Of a stretch of 64,000 nucleotides of DNA, positions 18,363 through 26,969 are shown piece after piece; the first letter of the stretch is position 1, and the number at the start of each line of letters is the position of its first letter. The notes beneath the pieces are model-generated. The model had not been told where the DNA came from and did no database searches. It saw only the letters and a list, made by a program, of their open reading frames with translations. The position numbers were made by a program, and so were the translations under genes. Location of the stretch: contig JANOBM010000071.1 of NCBI GenBank assembly GCA_031411655.1, positions 1 to 64,000 on the forward strand, given 5' to 3'. The DNA is from UBA6163 sp031411655 (lineage in GTDB: Bacteria > Planctomycetota > Planctomycetia > Pirellulales > Pirellulaceae).

Positions 18363-19499
18363 TTAGTCTTCGTTTCCCTTCATCGTATCGTAAGCCAATC
18401 GGCTGGGTCGATCCAACAATACTTGACCGGCGATCCTTTTCCGAAGGACTGGCCCTTCTTGGCGGCTATCGATCGAAAGCGGAACATTGTCACCAACAAC
18501 GAAGTATTCGTCTGGCCCAAGCTTAAACGGAAACTTCCAAGTGTCGCCTCGGGACTCGTCAACCCAATAAATGAACTGCCGGTAGACTTTCAACGACGTC
18601 AATGATATTTCCCCAGACACCACTTCAACACCTACGGGATGATTCGCATCGACAGCATTGGGAAACGGAAACGCTTTCAACCGATCGGACTCTTCCCACT
18701 CGATCCAAATCGGATAATCACCTTTGCGCAACACGTTTTCTTGGCAAACAACGCCGCTTTCGCGCCATTGGAACCAACGAACCATACCATCCGTTTTGGC
18801 GTGAACGTTTGCTTCAATCCCTAATCGATCGACTTGCCGAAGTTTGCGAATTTCCGTCACGTTTCCAGGATAATCGTCGCGCACGCGATCGGGTTTCAGA
18901 TTCGCATAGATGGATCGATGTCCGTAGACGAGCATTCGACTGGTACTGGGACCGACTGTAGGTACCGAGTCAAAACCGGAAGCCGTCATATTCCATAGCG
19001 ACCCATCCTGAGCATGCCACCACGATAATGATGCCCGGCGATAGGAATCATCGTGAACAAGCAACCACTGATTTTGAAACGACAATTCAACTTCGTTGTG
19101 GAGCAAAAGGCCGTTTGGTGAGACCGACATCGTCTCCCCTGGTAAGCCGGCGATTCGTTTGATCCGAATTCCGCGATGATCGCCGATCGCAACGATATCG
19201 CCCAAAGCGGGCTTGGAATTCAAATAGGCGTCCGTATCGACCTTCACGCTATCTCCGGCGAGCATGGTCATGCGCGAGAGATCGAAGGTGCACTCACAGC
19301 CGCAGTTCCAGCAAGGAAAACGGTTGGACGAATTTCCTTTTGGCCTGAATTCAAGCTGCCAATTCACTTGCCAATGAATTCCACAGCCGGGGCACTGAAC
19401 TTTCGCGTTCGTACCCCAAACGGTTGGCGACATGGACGCACCGATGACACGCGTCGTGGTCGTTTCGGTCGAATGTCGCGACCCGCAACCACACAGCAA
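18363..19499 (-). CDS. Signal peptidase I (S26) with inserted zinc ribbon
   Basis: A 378-residue type I signal peptidase. All three catalytic boxes are present: Ser22 in GASMSPT (box B), Lys114 in IRIKRIAGLPGE (box D) and GDNVPLSIDSR near the C-terminus (box E). Between box B and box D sits a zinc-ribbon-like insert, CPGC (36-39) and CWNC (63-66), not usual in this family. A roughly 180-residue insert also separates boxes D and E. The only standard start is a TTG at 19499, which leaves no membrane anchor. The open frame continues upstream and encodes a hydrophobic stretch (AFCILIGSVLLCGC) that looks like a lipoprotein signal, so translation may begin at a CTG (19616) or another rare start. 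Confidence 0.85.
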   Translation of the reverse strand: MLCGCGSRHSTETTTTRVIGASMSPTVWGTNAKVQCPGCGIHWQVNWQLEFRPKGNSSNRFPCWNCGCECTFDLSRMTMLAGDSVKVDTDAYLNSKPALGDIVAIGDHRGIRIKRIAGLPGETMSVSPNGLLLHNEVELSFQNQWLLVHDDSYRRASLSWWHAQDGSLWNMTASGFDSVPTVGPSTSRMLVYGHRSIYANLKPDRVRDDYPGNVTEIRKLRQVDRLGIEANVHAKTDGMVRWFQWRESGVVCQENVLRKGDYPIWIEWEESDRLKAFPFPNAVDANHPVGVEVVSGEISLTSLKVYRQFIYWVDESRGDTWKFPFKLGPDEYFVVGDNVPLSIDSRQEGPVLRKRIAGQVLLDRPSRLAYDTMKGNED

Positions 19500-19741
19500 G
19501 ACGCTACCGATTAAAATACAGAACGCTAGGACTGTCGCATGGACCTGCCTCTGGTCAGTGTTGGTCGTTATAATCGGTCCTTTTCGCCATCTCGAGTATC
19601 GCCTGATTCCGTCCAGTGCGGACGGTTGACAGACTTGGCTTTGGCAATCATCACCTTCTCACTTATGAATCTAAACCGCAACTGAATTGATGATTCTGAA
19701 TCGCAACTCTTGGCCAAACGCGGGACGGTACCTTTGCTTCG

Positions 19742-20827
19742 ATGAATGATTTCATGACAGACGATTTGAGCCCATCCCGAGTGACACCGCGACGTGGCCG
19801 CATGGGACGAGTCCTGGGGGTGCGAGTCGTCGGTACGGGATCTTTTGTCCCTGAACACATCGTCACTAATGACGACCTGGCAGCACTTGGTTGTGATAGT
19901 GAATGGATTTTCAGACGAACGGGAATCCTTGAACGTCGCAAAGCGAGTGACGATCAAGCGACCAGCGATTTGGCCTATCAGGCTGCACTTCACGCGATGG
20001 CCAATGCAAACGTGACGGCCGACCAAATTGATCTCATTCTTGTCGCTACGATGACGCCTGATCATCCTACGCCATCGACCGCATGCGAACTCCAGCGGCG
20101 GCTTGGCGCAGTCGCTCCCGCTATGGATATCAATGCAGCCTGTGCGGGCTTCATGTACGCCATTATCACCGCTGCACAGTTTGTCGCTACCGGAAACTCA
20201 CGATGTGTGCTCGTCGTCGGTGCGGACTTAATGAGTCGAACCGTTAATCCTGACGACAAGAAGACCTATCCGTTATTCGGAGACGCGGCTGGTGCTGCCA
20301 TCCTCATGCCCGATTCGGCATCATTAGTAAAACCAACGACCAGCTCGCCACAGCGTCCCATTGGTCCAGGTTTTTTGTCTTACCAATTAGGCAGCGAAGG
20401 TTGCGGTGGCGAGATGTTATGCATTCCCGCGGGAGGCACGCGTCAATCACTGACGCCCGATGCCTACGTGGCGGGCGAGCAGTACCTTCGAATGGACGGA
20501 CGTGGCGTCTTCAAATGGGCCGTAAGGATTTTCGAAGAGAGTACGCGAGATGTACTGGAAGATGCCAATACCAGCGTTGATGACGTCCATTTGTTCGTGT
20601 TGCATCAGGCCAATCAACGAATCATTGACTCAGCCGTCGCCGATCTTCATGTTCCGGCCGAACGCGTTTTCGTCAATCTCGATCGCTACGGAAATACCAG
20701 CGCTGCAAGCATTCCCCTTGCTCTCGACGAAGCTGCTCGAGGTGGGAAGATAGAAAAAAATAATCTTCTACTTCTGTGCGGTTTCGGTGCGGGACTGAGT
20801 TGGGGTACAGCGCTTCTACGTTGGTAG
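19742..20827 (+). CDS. fabH: Beta-ketoacyl-ACP synthase III
   Basis: KAS III condenses acetyl-CoA (or another acyl-CoA) with malonyl-ACP to start fatty acid synthesis. The catalytic triad is complete: Cys134 in AACAGF, His288 in LHQANQR and Asn318 in YGNTSAAS. The GTGSFVP block and DEWIxxRTGI-like segment (SEWIFRRTGIL) are family landmarks. It has 361 residues, slightly longer than usual because of about 25 extra N-terminal residues; the ATG at 19754 (MTDDL) is an alternative start. No other fab gene is adjacent. The gene is divergent from the signal peptidase gene and convergent with the DUF721 gene. Confidence 0.95.
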   Translation: MNDFMTDDLSPSRVTPRRGRMGRVLGVRVVGTGSFVPEHIVTNDDLAALGCDSEWIFRRTGILERRKASDDQATSDLAYQAALHAMANANVTADQIDLILVATMTPDHPTPSTACELQRRLGAVAPAMDINAACAGFMYAIITAAQFVATGNSRCVLVVGADLMSRTVNPDDKKTYPLFGDAAGAAILMPDSASLVKPTTSSPQRPIGPGFLSYQLGSEGCGGEMLCIPAGGTRQSLTPDAYVAGEQYLRMDGRGVFKWAVRIFEESTRDVLEDANTSVDDVHLFVLHQANQRIIDSAVADLHVPAERVFVNLDRYGNTSAASIPLALDEAARGGKIEKNNLLLLCGFGAGLSWGTALLRW

Positions 20828-20878
20828 TTTTGTAACTATGGAACTTTGTCCGATCGCGTGGATCACGCTTTGTTGAAT

Positions 20879-21193
20879 TCAGCTGTTGCTTTGAATTCTA
20901 AAACGCAATTCGGTCACTTTGTTTTCCGGCATCTCTTTTTGAATTCGTTTTAATAGGTCTCGCTTGCGAAACGTAAGTTCTTGCAATGCCACTGAATCCG
21001 TGGCAAAGATTTGCAACTTTCCACCCCGCAGATTACCCACCCGAACCGAACCGGCAAGGGATGTACCGACTTCCGATTCGACGAGCGATTGCAGATTTTC
21101 AGTTGCGAAAACCTGTGCATAACCGCGACGAGCCAAAAGCTGGCTGACAATCGAACCGATGCGTTTTGGAAACCGGTCTTCTGGCACGGTCAT
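20879..21193 (-). CDS. DUF721 protein, DciA-type helicase loader
   Basis: A 104-residue DUF721 protein. The family pattern is clear: RIGSIVSQLLARRGYAQ at the N-terminus, a central GSVRVGNLRGGKLQI strand-turn and a helix near TFRKRDLLKRI. DUF721 includes DciA, which loads the replicative helicase DnaB in bacteria that lack DnaC or DnaI. Its place directly after dnaN (26 bp gap) and near dnaA, as in many actinobacteria and other phyla, supports a replication role. It is probably co-transcribed with dnaN. Confidence 0.85.
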   Translation of the reverse strand: MTVPEDRFPKRIGSIVSQLLARRGYAQVFATENLQSLVESEVGTSLAGSVRVGNLRGGKLQIFATDSVALQELTFRKRDLLKRIQKEMPENKVTELRFRIQSNS

Positions 21194-21219
21194 TTCATGA
21201 GGTTGATTGTCTGAAAACG

Positions 21220-22341
21220 TTATCGCCCTTGCGCCATAGGCATGATGACGTAGCCGTAACCGTCATCGGTCGATAACAACGCTGGGGCACTCGAAGATTC
21301 GATTTCGAAAATGAAGGACGAGTCAGCATCGAGTACCTTGCAGAAATCAGCGACGAATCGGTGATCCAGTTTGAGTACCACTTCTTCACCATCGTAAGCG
21401 ATTGGCATTTCAACGCTAGACTCGCCGATTTGTGCCGTGTTGGCCTCCATCTTTAGCGTCCCGTTTCCGAATGTAAACTCGATTCCACGTGTATCGTGAT
21501 CGGTCACGATCGCGGCTTGACGCAGCGCGGCAAACAGGGGACCGACAGACATTTCGATTTGCGATGCATGGTCTCTTTTAGGAAATACCTGACGCCAATT
21601 GGGATAACGGCCCTCTACCAAACGTGAATAGATCACACAACGTGAAGTCTGCAACAATAGATCATTGGGCCGCGCACTCAAACGCACGGTCTCATCACTA
21701 TCGGTGACAGCGCGTTCCATCAGTGATATCGCCTTGGTGGGAACAATGGTTGTCATCCCCGCCGTTTTGTGGTCGCCAATAGAGACACCCTTGCCTTGCA
21801 TCCGCGCTAAGCGTCGACCATCTGTGCCAACTGCAATGACCGATTCCCCTTCTAATTCCAACAAAACACCGCCTAAAGCATAACGGCTACTGTCCGCATC
21901 GGTGGCAAAAACCGTTCGCCGTACCATTTCGCGAAACAGGCGGGTGGGGATCTCGTGGTACGCTTCCACGTCATCAAACGTAGTGACTTGAGGAAACTCA
22001 TCGGGGTTAGCGGCCGGTAATCGGTACTTACTTCGACTCGTCGTGATGTGGATTTGGGTATCGACAGCAGCGATGCGAAGGGATTCGTCGGTACTTTCTC
22101 GAAGGATGGCCATCGTTCGCTGGACGGGCATCAATATCGATCCTTCCGCTTCAATCTCGACGCCATCGGTGATTTGAAGACGAATGCCGACTTCCATGTC
22201 AGTTGCGGTCAGCAGGAGCGATTTTCCGGTCGCTGTGATCCGCACATTTTGAAGGATTTCTTTTGGCGAACGAGCCGGGGCGACACTGGCGGCTAGCTGA
22301 AAAGCCGAGGCTAGTTTTTCTCGGTCACAAGTGATTTTCAT
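21220..22341 (-). CDS. dnaN: DNA polymerase III beta subunit (sliding clamp)
   Basis: The sliding clamp that tethers DNA polymerase III to DNA. With the start at 22341 (MKITCDREKL) the product is 373 residues and begins exactly as the family does; the longer frame from 22392 is rejected. The three clamp domains are visible: the first starts with KITCDREKLASAFQL, the second has the PAANPDEFP-type turn, and the third ends with the C-terminal VIMPMAQ motif typical of beta clamps (family YVIMPMRL). The gene lies between dnaA with the candidate origin and the DUF721 gene, the usual bacterial replication cluster. Confidence 0.97.
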   Translation of the reverse strand: MKITCDREKLASAFQLAASVAPARSPKEILQNVRITATGKSLLLTATDMEVGIRLQITDGVEIEAEGSILMPVQRTMAILRESTDESLRIAAVDTQIHITTSRSKYRLPAANPDEFPQVTTFDDVEAYHEIPTRLFREMVRRTVFATDADSSRYALGGVLLELEGESVIAVGTDGRRLARMQGKGVSIGDHKTAGMTTIVPTKAISLMERAVTDSDETVRLSARPNDLLLQTSRCVIYSRLVEGRYPNWRQVFPKRDHASQIEMSVGPLFAALRQAAIVTDHDTRGIEFTFGNGTLKMEANTAQIGESSVEMPIAYDGEEVVLKLDHRFVADFCKVLDADSSFIFEIESSSAPALLSTDDGYGYVIMPMAQGR

Positions 22342-22815
22342 GGAATTGGCCAAGCCACGGGAATGAAAAGGTACGAAGGAAAATGAATTCAACGCTGACC
22401 GTTGTAACGAACCGACAGCGAATTGTTAGGGGCTCATTGTAGAGGCTCTAGGGATAATAAAGCGGTTGGTTCTTGGGGTCTCTATTGGTTCTATTTCTTT
22501 TTAAACTCTTCGTCTTCTGAATACCGGCACAACAATGGTTGATGAAGGGCGTAAATGAATGGTTTACTGTTGATCTAGCAAGGAGTTATGAATAGCAGTT
22601 GGGTGTGGAAAACCCGTTGTGCCATCGTCATGGTTTGGACGATGGGGTGTCGATGAAAAGGCTACCTATCAACAGGTGTATCGGAGACGTCTCTCGAACG
22701 GGTCGTTTGCTGAACCAAAAGTCACGGTTCGTTGACGGCATATCCACTGAAATATCGTTCGAATGTTTTTGTTAAATAGATCGAAAAATCGGCATGATCG
22801 GTATCGATTGACACT
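22342..22815. other. Candidate chromosomal replication origin (dnaA-dnaN gap)
   Basis: A 474-base gap between dnaA and dnaN, the classic oriC position. It holds one site that matches the DnaA-box consensus TTWTNCACA exactly on the minus strand (TGTGGAAAA, 22604-22612) and two weaker 7-of-9 matches: CTATCAACA at 22667-22675 and ATATCCACT at 22740-22748. Two AT-rich stretches lie at about 22480-22510 and 22750-22790, suitable for duplex opening. No iteron array is seen. The assignment rests mostly on position; the box density is low. Confidence 0.45.
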
Positions 22816-23988
22816 CTAAGCCGTCGCTTTGAGCAGGTCGGTGACTTCGGTAGCAGCGATGCGAAGCTCGGAGTCGTTATCGATCAGTGTTTCCGTTTTA
22901 CGACAAGCGTGGAGCACAGTCGTATGGTCACGTCCACCGAAATACTTGCCGATTTTGTCGTAACTGGAGCCAGACAACTGGCGTGACAAAAACATCGCAA
23001 GGGAGCGAGCACGGACCACTTCTTGTCGCCTGGTACTGCTTTTTAGATCTGCAAGTTTAAGCTTGTACCGGCGAGCGACGATCTTCGCGACTTGATCGGT
23101 TGAGATCTCAGCTTTTTGTTCGATGCTGGCGATCGCTTCGCGAATAGCTAGAACGTTGGGTGGCGACGCCTTCATGCGGCTCCACAATTCCAAATGCCTC
23201 ACCACGCCTTCCAATTGCCGCGCTGGAACGTCGTCTGGCAATCCAGCGCACAGGAGCCGGACCTCATCTTCACCGAGAATGAAATCGCGTCTGCGGACAA
23301 GCTCGACCACAATCGCTCTGATTGCCTCTCTTCCTGGCAATCGGAGCGGGATGGTGAGTCCTGGCAACATACGACTGACCAATAATGGACGCAGGCCCGG
23401 CACTTGGGTCGGTAAGCGACGACAGGTCAAGATGGTCGGCAACGACGCATTGGACCTCGCCTCAAGGCGTGCGGCCAATTCTTCTTGGGCAGCGGGTTTG
23501 TCCACAATCGATTGAACGTCATCAATGACCAATACTGCTACCGATTGAATCTCGTTTCTAAACTGTGATATGTCGTCAGCATCGACGGCCCGGGCATAAA
23601 GCCTTGCGAAATCGATTGCTGGCATGCACCAGCAGACGTTTGGTTCCGCTCCCGCAATGTCAGGTCCTGCCCCATCAGGTCCTGCTCTAAAGGATTGCTC
23701 AGAAAACCTAGCGGCTAGATGATTCGCCAACGCCGTTTTGCCGCTTCCGGATGGCCCGACCAACAGCAATGGCCCCATACCGGCGAGCAAATCAGGGAAT
23801 GTTTCGTCGCCGTCGTTTGGGTCGCTTGCGCCACAAACGAACGACGCAAATCGATTTTCCTCCCCTGCGAAAAATACGGGTAGTAACGGCTGCTGTGGGC
23901 TGACGCCTCGCAACGCTTGGCTTTTCAGCAATCGCGGTTGCCGAAGTGCGATTTGCCTTAGGGCAGGATGATCGGTCGAATCGAGCAT
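22816..23988 (-). CDS. dnaA: Replication initiator DnaA lacking domain I
   Basis: Chromosomal replication initiator, 390 residues. The AAA+ domain III is complete: entry segment FFAGEENRFASFVCG, Walker A GPSGSGKT (78-85) and Walker B VLVIDDVQ (Asp156). Domain IV ends with the DNA-binding signature GGRDHTTVLHAC. The first 36 residues do not resemble domain I, the part that binds DnaB and DiaA, and no domain II linker is present. An in-frame TAA lies four codons upstream of the ATG, so the short N-terminus is real in this sequence. An acidic/Gly loop (AGPDGAGPDIAG) is inserted in the AAA domain. It presumably opens oriC in the adjacent gap. Confidence 0.9.
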   Translation of the reverse strand: MLDSTDHPALRQIALRQPRLLKSQALRGVSPQQPLLPVFFAGEENRFASFVCGASDPNDGDETFPDLLAGMGPLLLVGPSGSGKTALANHLAARFSEQSFRAGPDGAGPDIAGAEPNVCWCMPAIDFARLYARAVDADDISQFRNEIQSVAVLVIDDVQSIVDKPAAQEELAARLEARSNASLPTILTCRRLPTQVPGLRPLLVSRMLPGLTIPLRLPGREAIRAIVVELVRRRDFILGEDEVRLLCAGLPDDVPARQLEGVVRHLELWSRMKASPPNVLAIREAIASIEQKAEISTDQVAKIVARRYKLKLADLKSSTRRQEVVRARSLAMFLSRQLSGSSYDKIGKYFGGRDHTTVLHACRKTETLIDNDSELRIAATEVTDLLKATA

Positions 23989-24027
23989 GATCCGCCGATT
24001 TTACCGAATACTTGCCGGGATTGCGAG

Positions 24028-25197
24028 TCAGCGAGGCTGTTTTTCCACCGCCGATAAATCTCTTAAACGCTTTTCCTGTCGAGAGATAACTTCGGACGCA
24101 CTGGAAATTTCTAAAGGTGTGGAAAACTTGGAGATTCCGATCCGGATTGCCGAATCGATGAGCGACGTTGGGAGGCCCATCGCAGACAAAACATGACTTG
24201 GGCGACTACTTCCACTTGCGCAGGCAGAGCCACTGCTACAGGCGATGCCAGCCATGTCCAACGCCATCAGCATCGCTTGGCGGTCAATTCCAGGTAGCGA
24301 AAAGCAACTGGTACCCGGCAATCGCTCTGAATCGGCGCCGTGAAAAATGATTCCCGTGCACGATTGCGATAGATTGTGTTCGATCTGGTCCCGCATCCGG
24401 CGCATTTTCATCGGAATCTGGTCAAAGTCGCTACTTGCCAGGTTCAAGGCTTCACCCATTCCAACGACGAGCGGCACCGGCTCCGTTCCGGCGCGTTTTC
24501 CGAGCTGTTGTTCACCGCCAACGATCCATGAGCGGAGTGCAACTCCCGCTCGGACCAGCAGGCCGCCAATGCCCGTAGGACCATGAAACTTGTGTGCGGT
24601 AAAGGTCACTGCACTGAGGCCGGACGAGGCAAAATCGAATGGCAATTTCCCGACGGTCTGGGTGGCATCGGAATGACACGCAACTTTCAGTCGGTTGCAA
24701 AGTTCAGCGATCTCACGGATCGGTTGAATGACGCCGGTTTCATTGTTGGCAGCCATCACGCTCACCAACGAGGGGAGGGGCGGTCGGGAAATGGCTTCAG
24801 CGGCGGATTCGAGGTCGACGATTCCAGATTGGTCGACGCGAATGATTCGAACTTCGCGTCCGCACTGTTGCAGGTGGGAGGCTACGGCTAGTACGCTCGG
24901 ATGTTCGATTGCAGACACAACCAGCGGTGCCATCGGGTCGCCAATACCGCGTAGTGCCATGTTGTTGGACTCGCTGCCGCCGCTGGTGAGAACGAGCTGG
25001 TCACCTCCAGGAGAATCGACGTCGGCACCAAGTAAGCGACCGATTAACGAGATTGCTTGATCGAGCTGCCTTCGTGCATCTCTCCCAATCGCATGTTGGC
25101 TGGCCGCGTTCATGGGACCGCAGGCGTAGCAACGCAACATGGCGTCGGCAACTTTGGGATCAAGCGAGGTCGTCGCGTTATTGTCGAAATAGATCAA
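24028..25197 (-). CDS. Cysteine desulfurase (NifS/IscS family)
   Basis: A 389-residue PLP enzyme that takes sulfur from cysteine for Fe-S clusters and thio-modified tRNAs. MIYFDNNATT is the family start, the PLP lysine is Lys203 in TAHKFHGP and the persulfide cysteine is Cys326 in SSGSACASGS. The site loop SSGSAC and the short distance to RIGIS put it in the NifS/IscS (class I) group. Its ATG overlaps the stop of the upstream gene at 25194-25889 by 4 bases, so the two are translationally coupled. No isc or suf scaffold gene is nearby. Confidence 0.93.
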   Translation of the reverse strand: MIYFDNNATTSLDPKVADAMLRCYACGPMNAASQHAIGRDARRQLDQAISLIGRLLGADVDSPGGDQLVLTSGGSESNNMALRGIGDPMAPLVVSAIEHPSVLAVASHLQQCGREVRIIRVDQSGIVDLESAAEAISRPPLPSLVSVMAANNETGVIQPIREIAELCNRLKVACHSDATQTVGKLPFDFASSGLSAVTFTAHKFHGPTGIGGLLVRAGVALRSWIVGGEQQLGKRAGTEPVPLVVGMGEALNLASSDFDQIPMKMRRMRDQIEHNLSQSCTGIIFHGADSERLPGTSCFSLPGIDRQAMLMALDMAGIACSSGSACASGSSRPSHVLSAMGLPTSLIDSAIRIGISKFSTPLEISSASEVISRQEKRLRDLSAVEKQPR

Positions 25198-25889
25198 CGC
25201 AACTCCTGCAATTTGGCATCATCGGGGTAATCAGTGATCGCATCGGTCAGCAATCCATCCGCGATTTCATTCTGTCCTGCCGCCCGCATTTCGACGATCA
25301 ACTCCGCGTAATTCAGACGCAGGTAAGCTTCCATCGCGTCAACAAATTCTTGGTCGGTCTTAGTATCGATGGCGAGCGATAGAAGTTTTGGAATCAACAG
25401 GTAAAGCTCTCGGCTCGCAAGTTTTTGGATCGAAGGCCACAAAACGGCTGCTTTTCCCTTTTCCTTCTTGCTCCATTCGTGCCAAAAATTGCTCGCCTGG
25501 TTGTTGTTGTAAATCGATAAATCCAAATGATCCGTCAGTAATTTGGCATCGCCGAACGATTCGTGTAAAAAGCCCTGTGAAATGTCAACCAAGTGCCAAT
25601 CGGTTGCTGTCGTAGAAGAGACGGGGATGACGGATTGGGTGATCAGATACCGGGTAAGCGGTGATTGGGCCAAGGTCGTACGTCGGATGGGTGAGATCTG
25701 AACGTGTAACCAAGGGATTTCGTGAAACCGAAACTCCCGAGTGGTGAAAAGACTAGGTGAAAACTCGCGTCCCGAAACACGCCCAAACGAAAACACGATC
25801 AGTGCGAGCATTCCCGCTACTCCCACCAGAACGAGCGTCACGATCAAGGTTCGGCGAGATCGAAGCGATTTTTGCCGAACTTTTGCCAT
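25194..25889 (-). CDS. Membrane-anchored protein of unknown function
   Basis: A 231-residue protein with one N-terminal membrane helix (TLIVTLVLVGVAGMLALIVF) after a basic leader, so the rest is probably outside the cytoplasm. The start at 25889 (MAKVRQK) is chosen because the longer frame, from 26060, reads straight through the palindromic repeat at 25934-26009 and yields repeat-encoded sequence. The C-terminal 70 residues are helical with acidic turns (DQEFVDAMEAYLRLNYAELI, LLTDAITDYPDDAKL) and look TPR-like. Coupled by a 4-base overlap to the cysteine desulfurase gene. I recognise no family. Confidence 0.65.
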   Translation of the reverse strand: MAKVRQKSLRSRRTLIVTLVLVGVAGMLALIVFSFGRVSGREFSPSLFTTREFRFHEIPWLHVQISPIRRTTLAQSPLTRYLITQSVIPVSSTTATDWHLVDISQGFLHESFGDAKLLTDHLDLSIYNNNQASNFWHEWSKKEKGKAAVLWPSIQKLASRELYLLIPKLLSLAIDTKTDQEFVDAMEAYLRLNYAELIVEMRAAGQNEIADGLLTDAITDYPDDAKLQELR

Positions 25890-25933
25890 GAATGTCTCTA
25901 GGAATGTCGGAACTGCGACGATGGATGGGTCTA

Positions 25934-26009
25934 CTAAGAACCTATCTGAAAACCGAAGAGACCCGTGGCTAGCGCCAAAGCGGCTAATGGTTTTCGGATA
26001 GGTTCTTAG
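25934..26009 (+). repeat. Dispersed palindromic repeat, copy 2 (best preserved)
   Basis: CTAAGAACCTATCTGAAAAC at the left is answered by GTTTTCGGATAGGTTCTTAG at the right with a single mismatch, enclosing about 34 bases with GGCTAGCGCCAAAGCGG. It lies between two divergent genes, 44 bp from the start of the membrane protein gene and about 70 bp from scpB. It matches the repeats at 71-140 and 37441-37512. Confidence 0.85.
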
Positions 26010-26077
26010 CAACACGAAAATCCAGGATACCATCACCCCCATCGGCCATCGATAAGCCAATCTGGTAAAACGATTTG

Positions 26078-26968
26078 ATGCGATCCAACCAAAACCAGCC
26101 GATTTCGCGTTTTTTTCGAGTCAAGCAATCTGCTTGCGGACCGTATCGGACCGCCTGGACTTATGGGTTAAGTGACCCTAGACAGGTTTGGAATCGAGTC
26201 AATCGCCCCGGGGTGCAGGTTCCACGCTCGCCTCTGGCTGACGTTTTTGCCGCGGAAATCGATTCCGCAGTAGAAATATCCAGCGGAGAGGTCAGCCAGG
26301 ACGATAGTCCGCTTCAGCAGCGTCGTCGCGTCGAAGCGGTTTTGCTATTTCATCGCGGGCCGATTGCGCTTCGCAAGCTTGCCCAGCTTGCTGGCCTTGC
26401 GGATGCCACGGCGGCACGTACACTCCTGCGAGAACTGAATGATGCTTACGACCAATTGGGTAGTGCTTTTCGAGTTGAAGAGGTAGCTGGGGGATATCAA
26501 TTACTGACGCGGCCTGGGTTGGCTCCTTGGTTACGTCGGTTTGCCAGTACCCCAGTTTCGATTCGACTGAGTCCACCGGCTATGGAAACGCTAGCGATTG
26601 TCGCGTATCGTCAACCAGTCTTGCGGGCTAACATCGAAGCGATTCGTGGTGTAGCCTGCGGAGAAATCCTTCGCCAACTGATGCAGCGAGATTTGGTTCG
26701 AATCTGCGGACGTAGCGAGGAACTGGGACGCCCCTATCTTTACGGGACCACCAAACATTTTTTACAAACCTTCGGGTTGAAAGATGCTCAGTCATTGCCG
26801 ACGATGTCGGGGGCTGGCGTTGAAGACGATCCTAAAGACACTTGTGCAATCCCTGCAGATCAAGATCAAGCGACGCAGCCCGCATCGCCGATCGAAACCA
26901 TCAGCATTTCAGACAATCCCCGTTCCGCTGTTTCCTCTTTTGACGCTGTCACCCTAAAAGGAGTCTGA
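26078..26968 (+). CDS. scpB: Segregation and condensation protein B
   Basis: ScpB is the winged-helix kleisin-interacting subunit of the SMC-ScpAB condensin. The family core is clear from about residue 85: RRVEAVLLFHRGPIALRKLA, two winged helices with LSPPAMETLAIVAYRQPV and EAIRGVACGEILRQL, and GRPYLYGTTKHFLQTFGL. The first 80 residues (Arg/Pro/Gly-rich) are not part of the family and may be a planctomycete extension or an overlong start; the nearest later ATG is within the core and too late. TTG at 26075 precedes ATG at 26078. The C-terminal tail is disordered. Its stop is followed after one base by the acidic protein gene. Confidence 0.92.
   Translation: MRSNQNQPISRFFRVKQSACGPYRTAWTYGLSDPRQVWNRVNRPGVQVPRSPLADVFAAEIDSAVEISSGEVSQDDSPLQQRRRVEAVLLFHRGPIALRKLAQLAGLADATAARTLLRELNDAYDQLGSAFRVEEVAGGYQLLTRPGLAPWLRRFASTPVSIRLSPPAMETLAIVAYRQPVLRANIEAIRGVACGEILRQLMQRDLVRICGRSEELGRPYLYGTTKHFLQTFGLKDAQSLPTMSGAGVEDDPKDTCAIPADQDQATQPASPIETISISDNPRSAVSSFDAVTLKGV
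26958..26963 (+). promoter_or_regulatory. Shine-Dalgarno AAGGAG inside the end of scpB
   Basis: AAGGAG stands 6 bases before GTG at 26970, overlapping the last codons of scpB. Such a site is rare in this window and supports translation of the hyperacidic protein directly downstream. Confidence 0.8.
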
Positions 26969-26969
26969 C

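Noticed and set aside
24118..24126. TGTGGAAAA, a DnaA-box consensus match
   Set aside because: It lies inside the cysteine desulfurase coding region and is isolated, so it is not evidence of an origin by itself.
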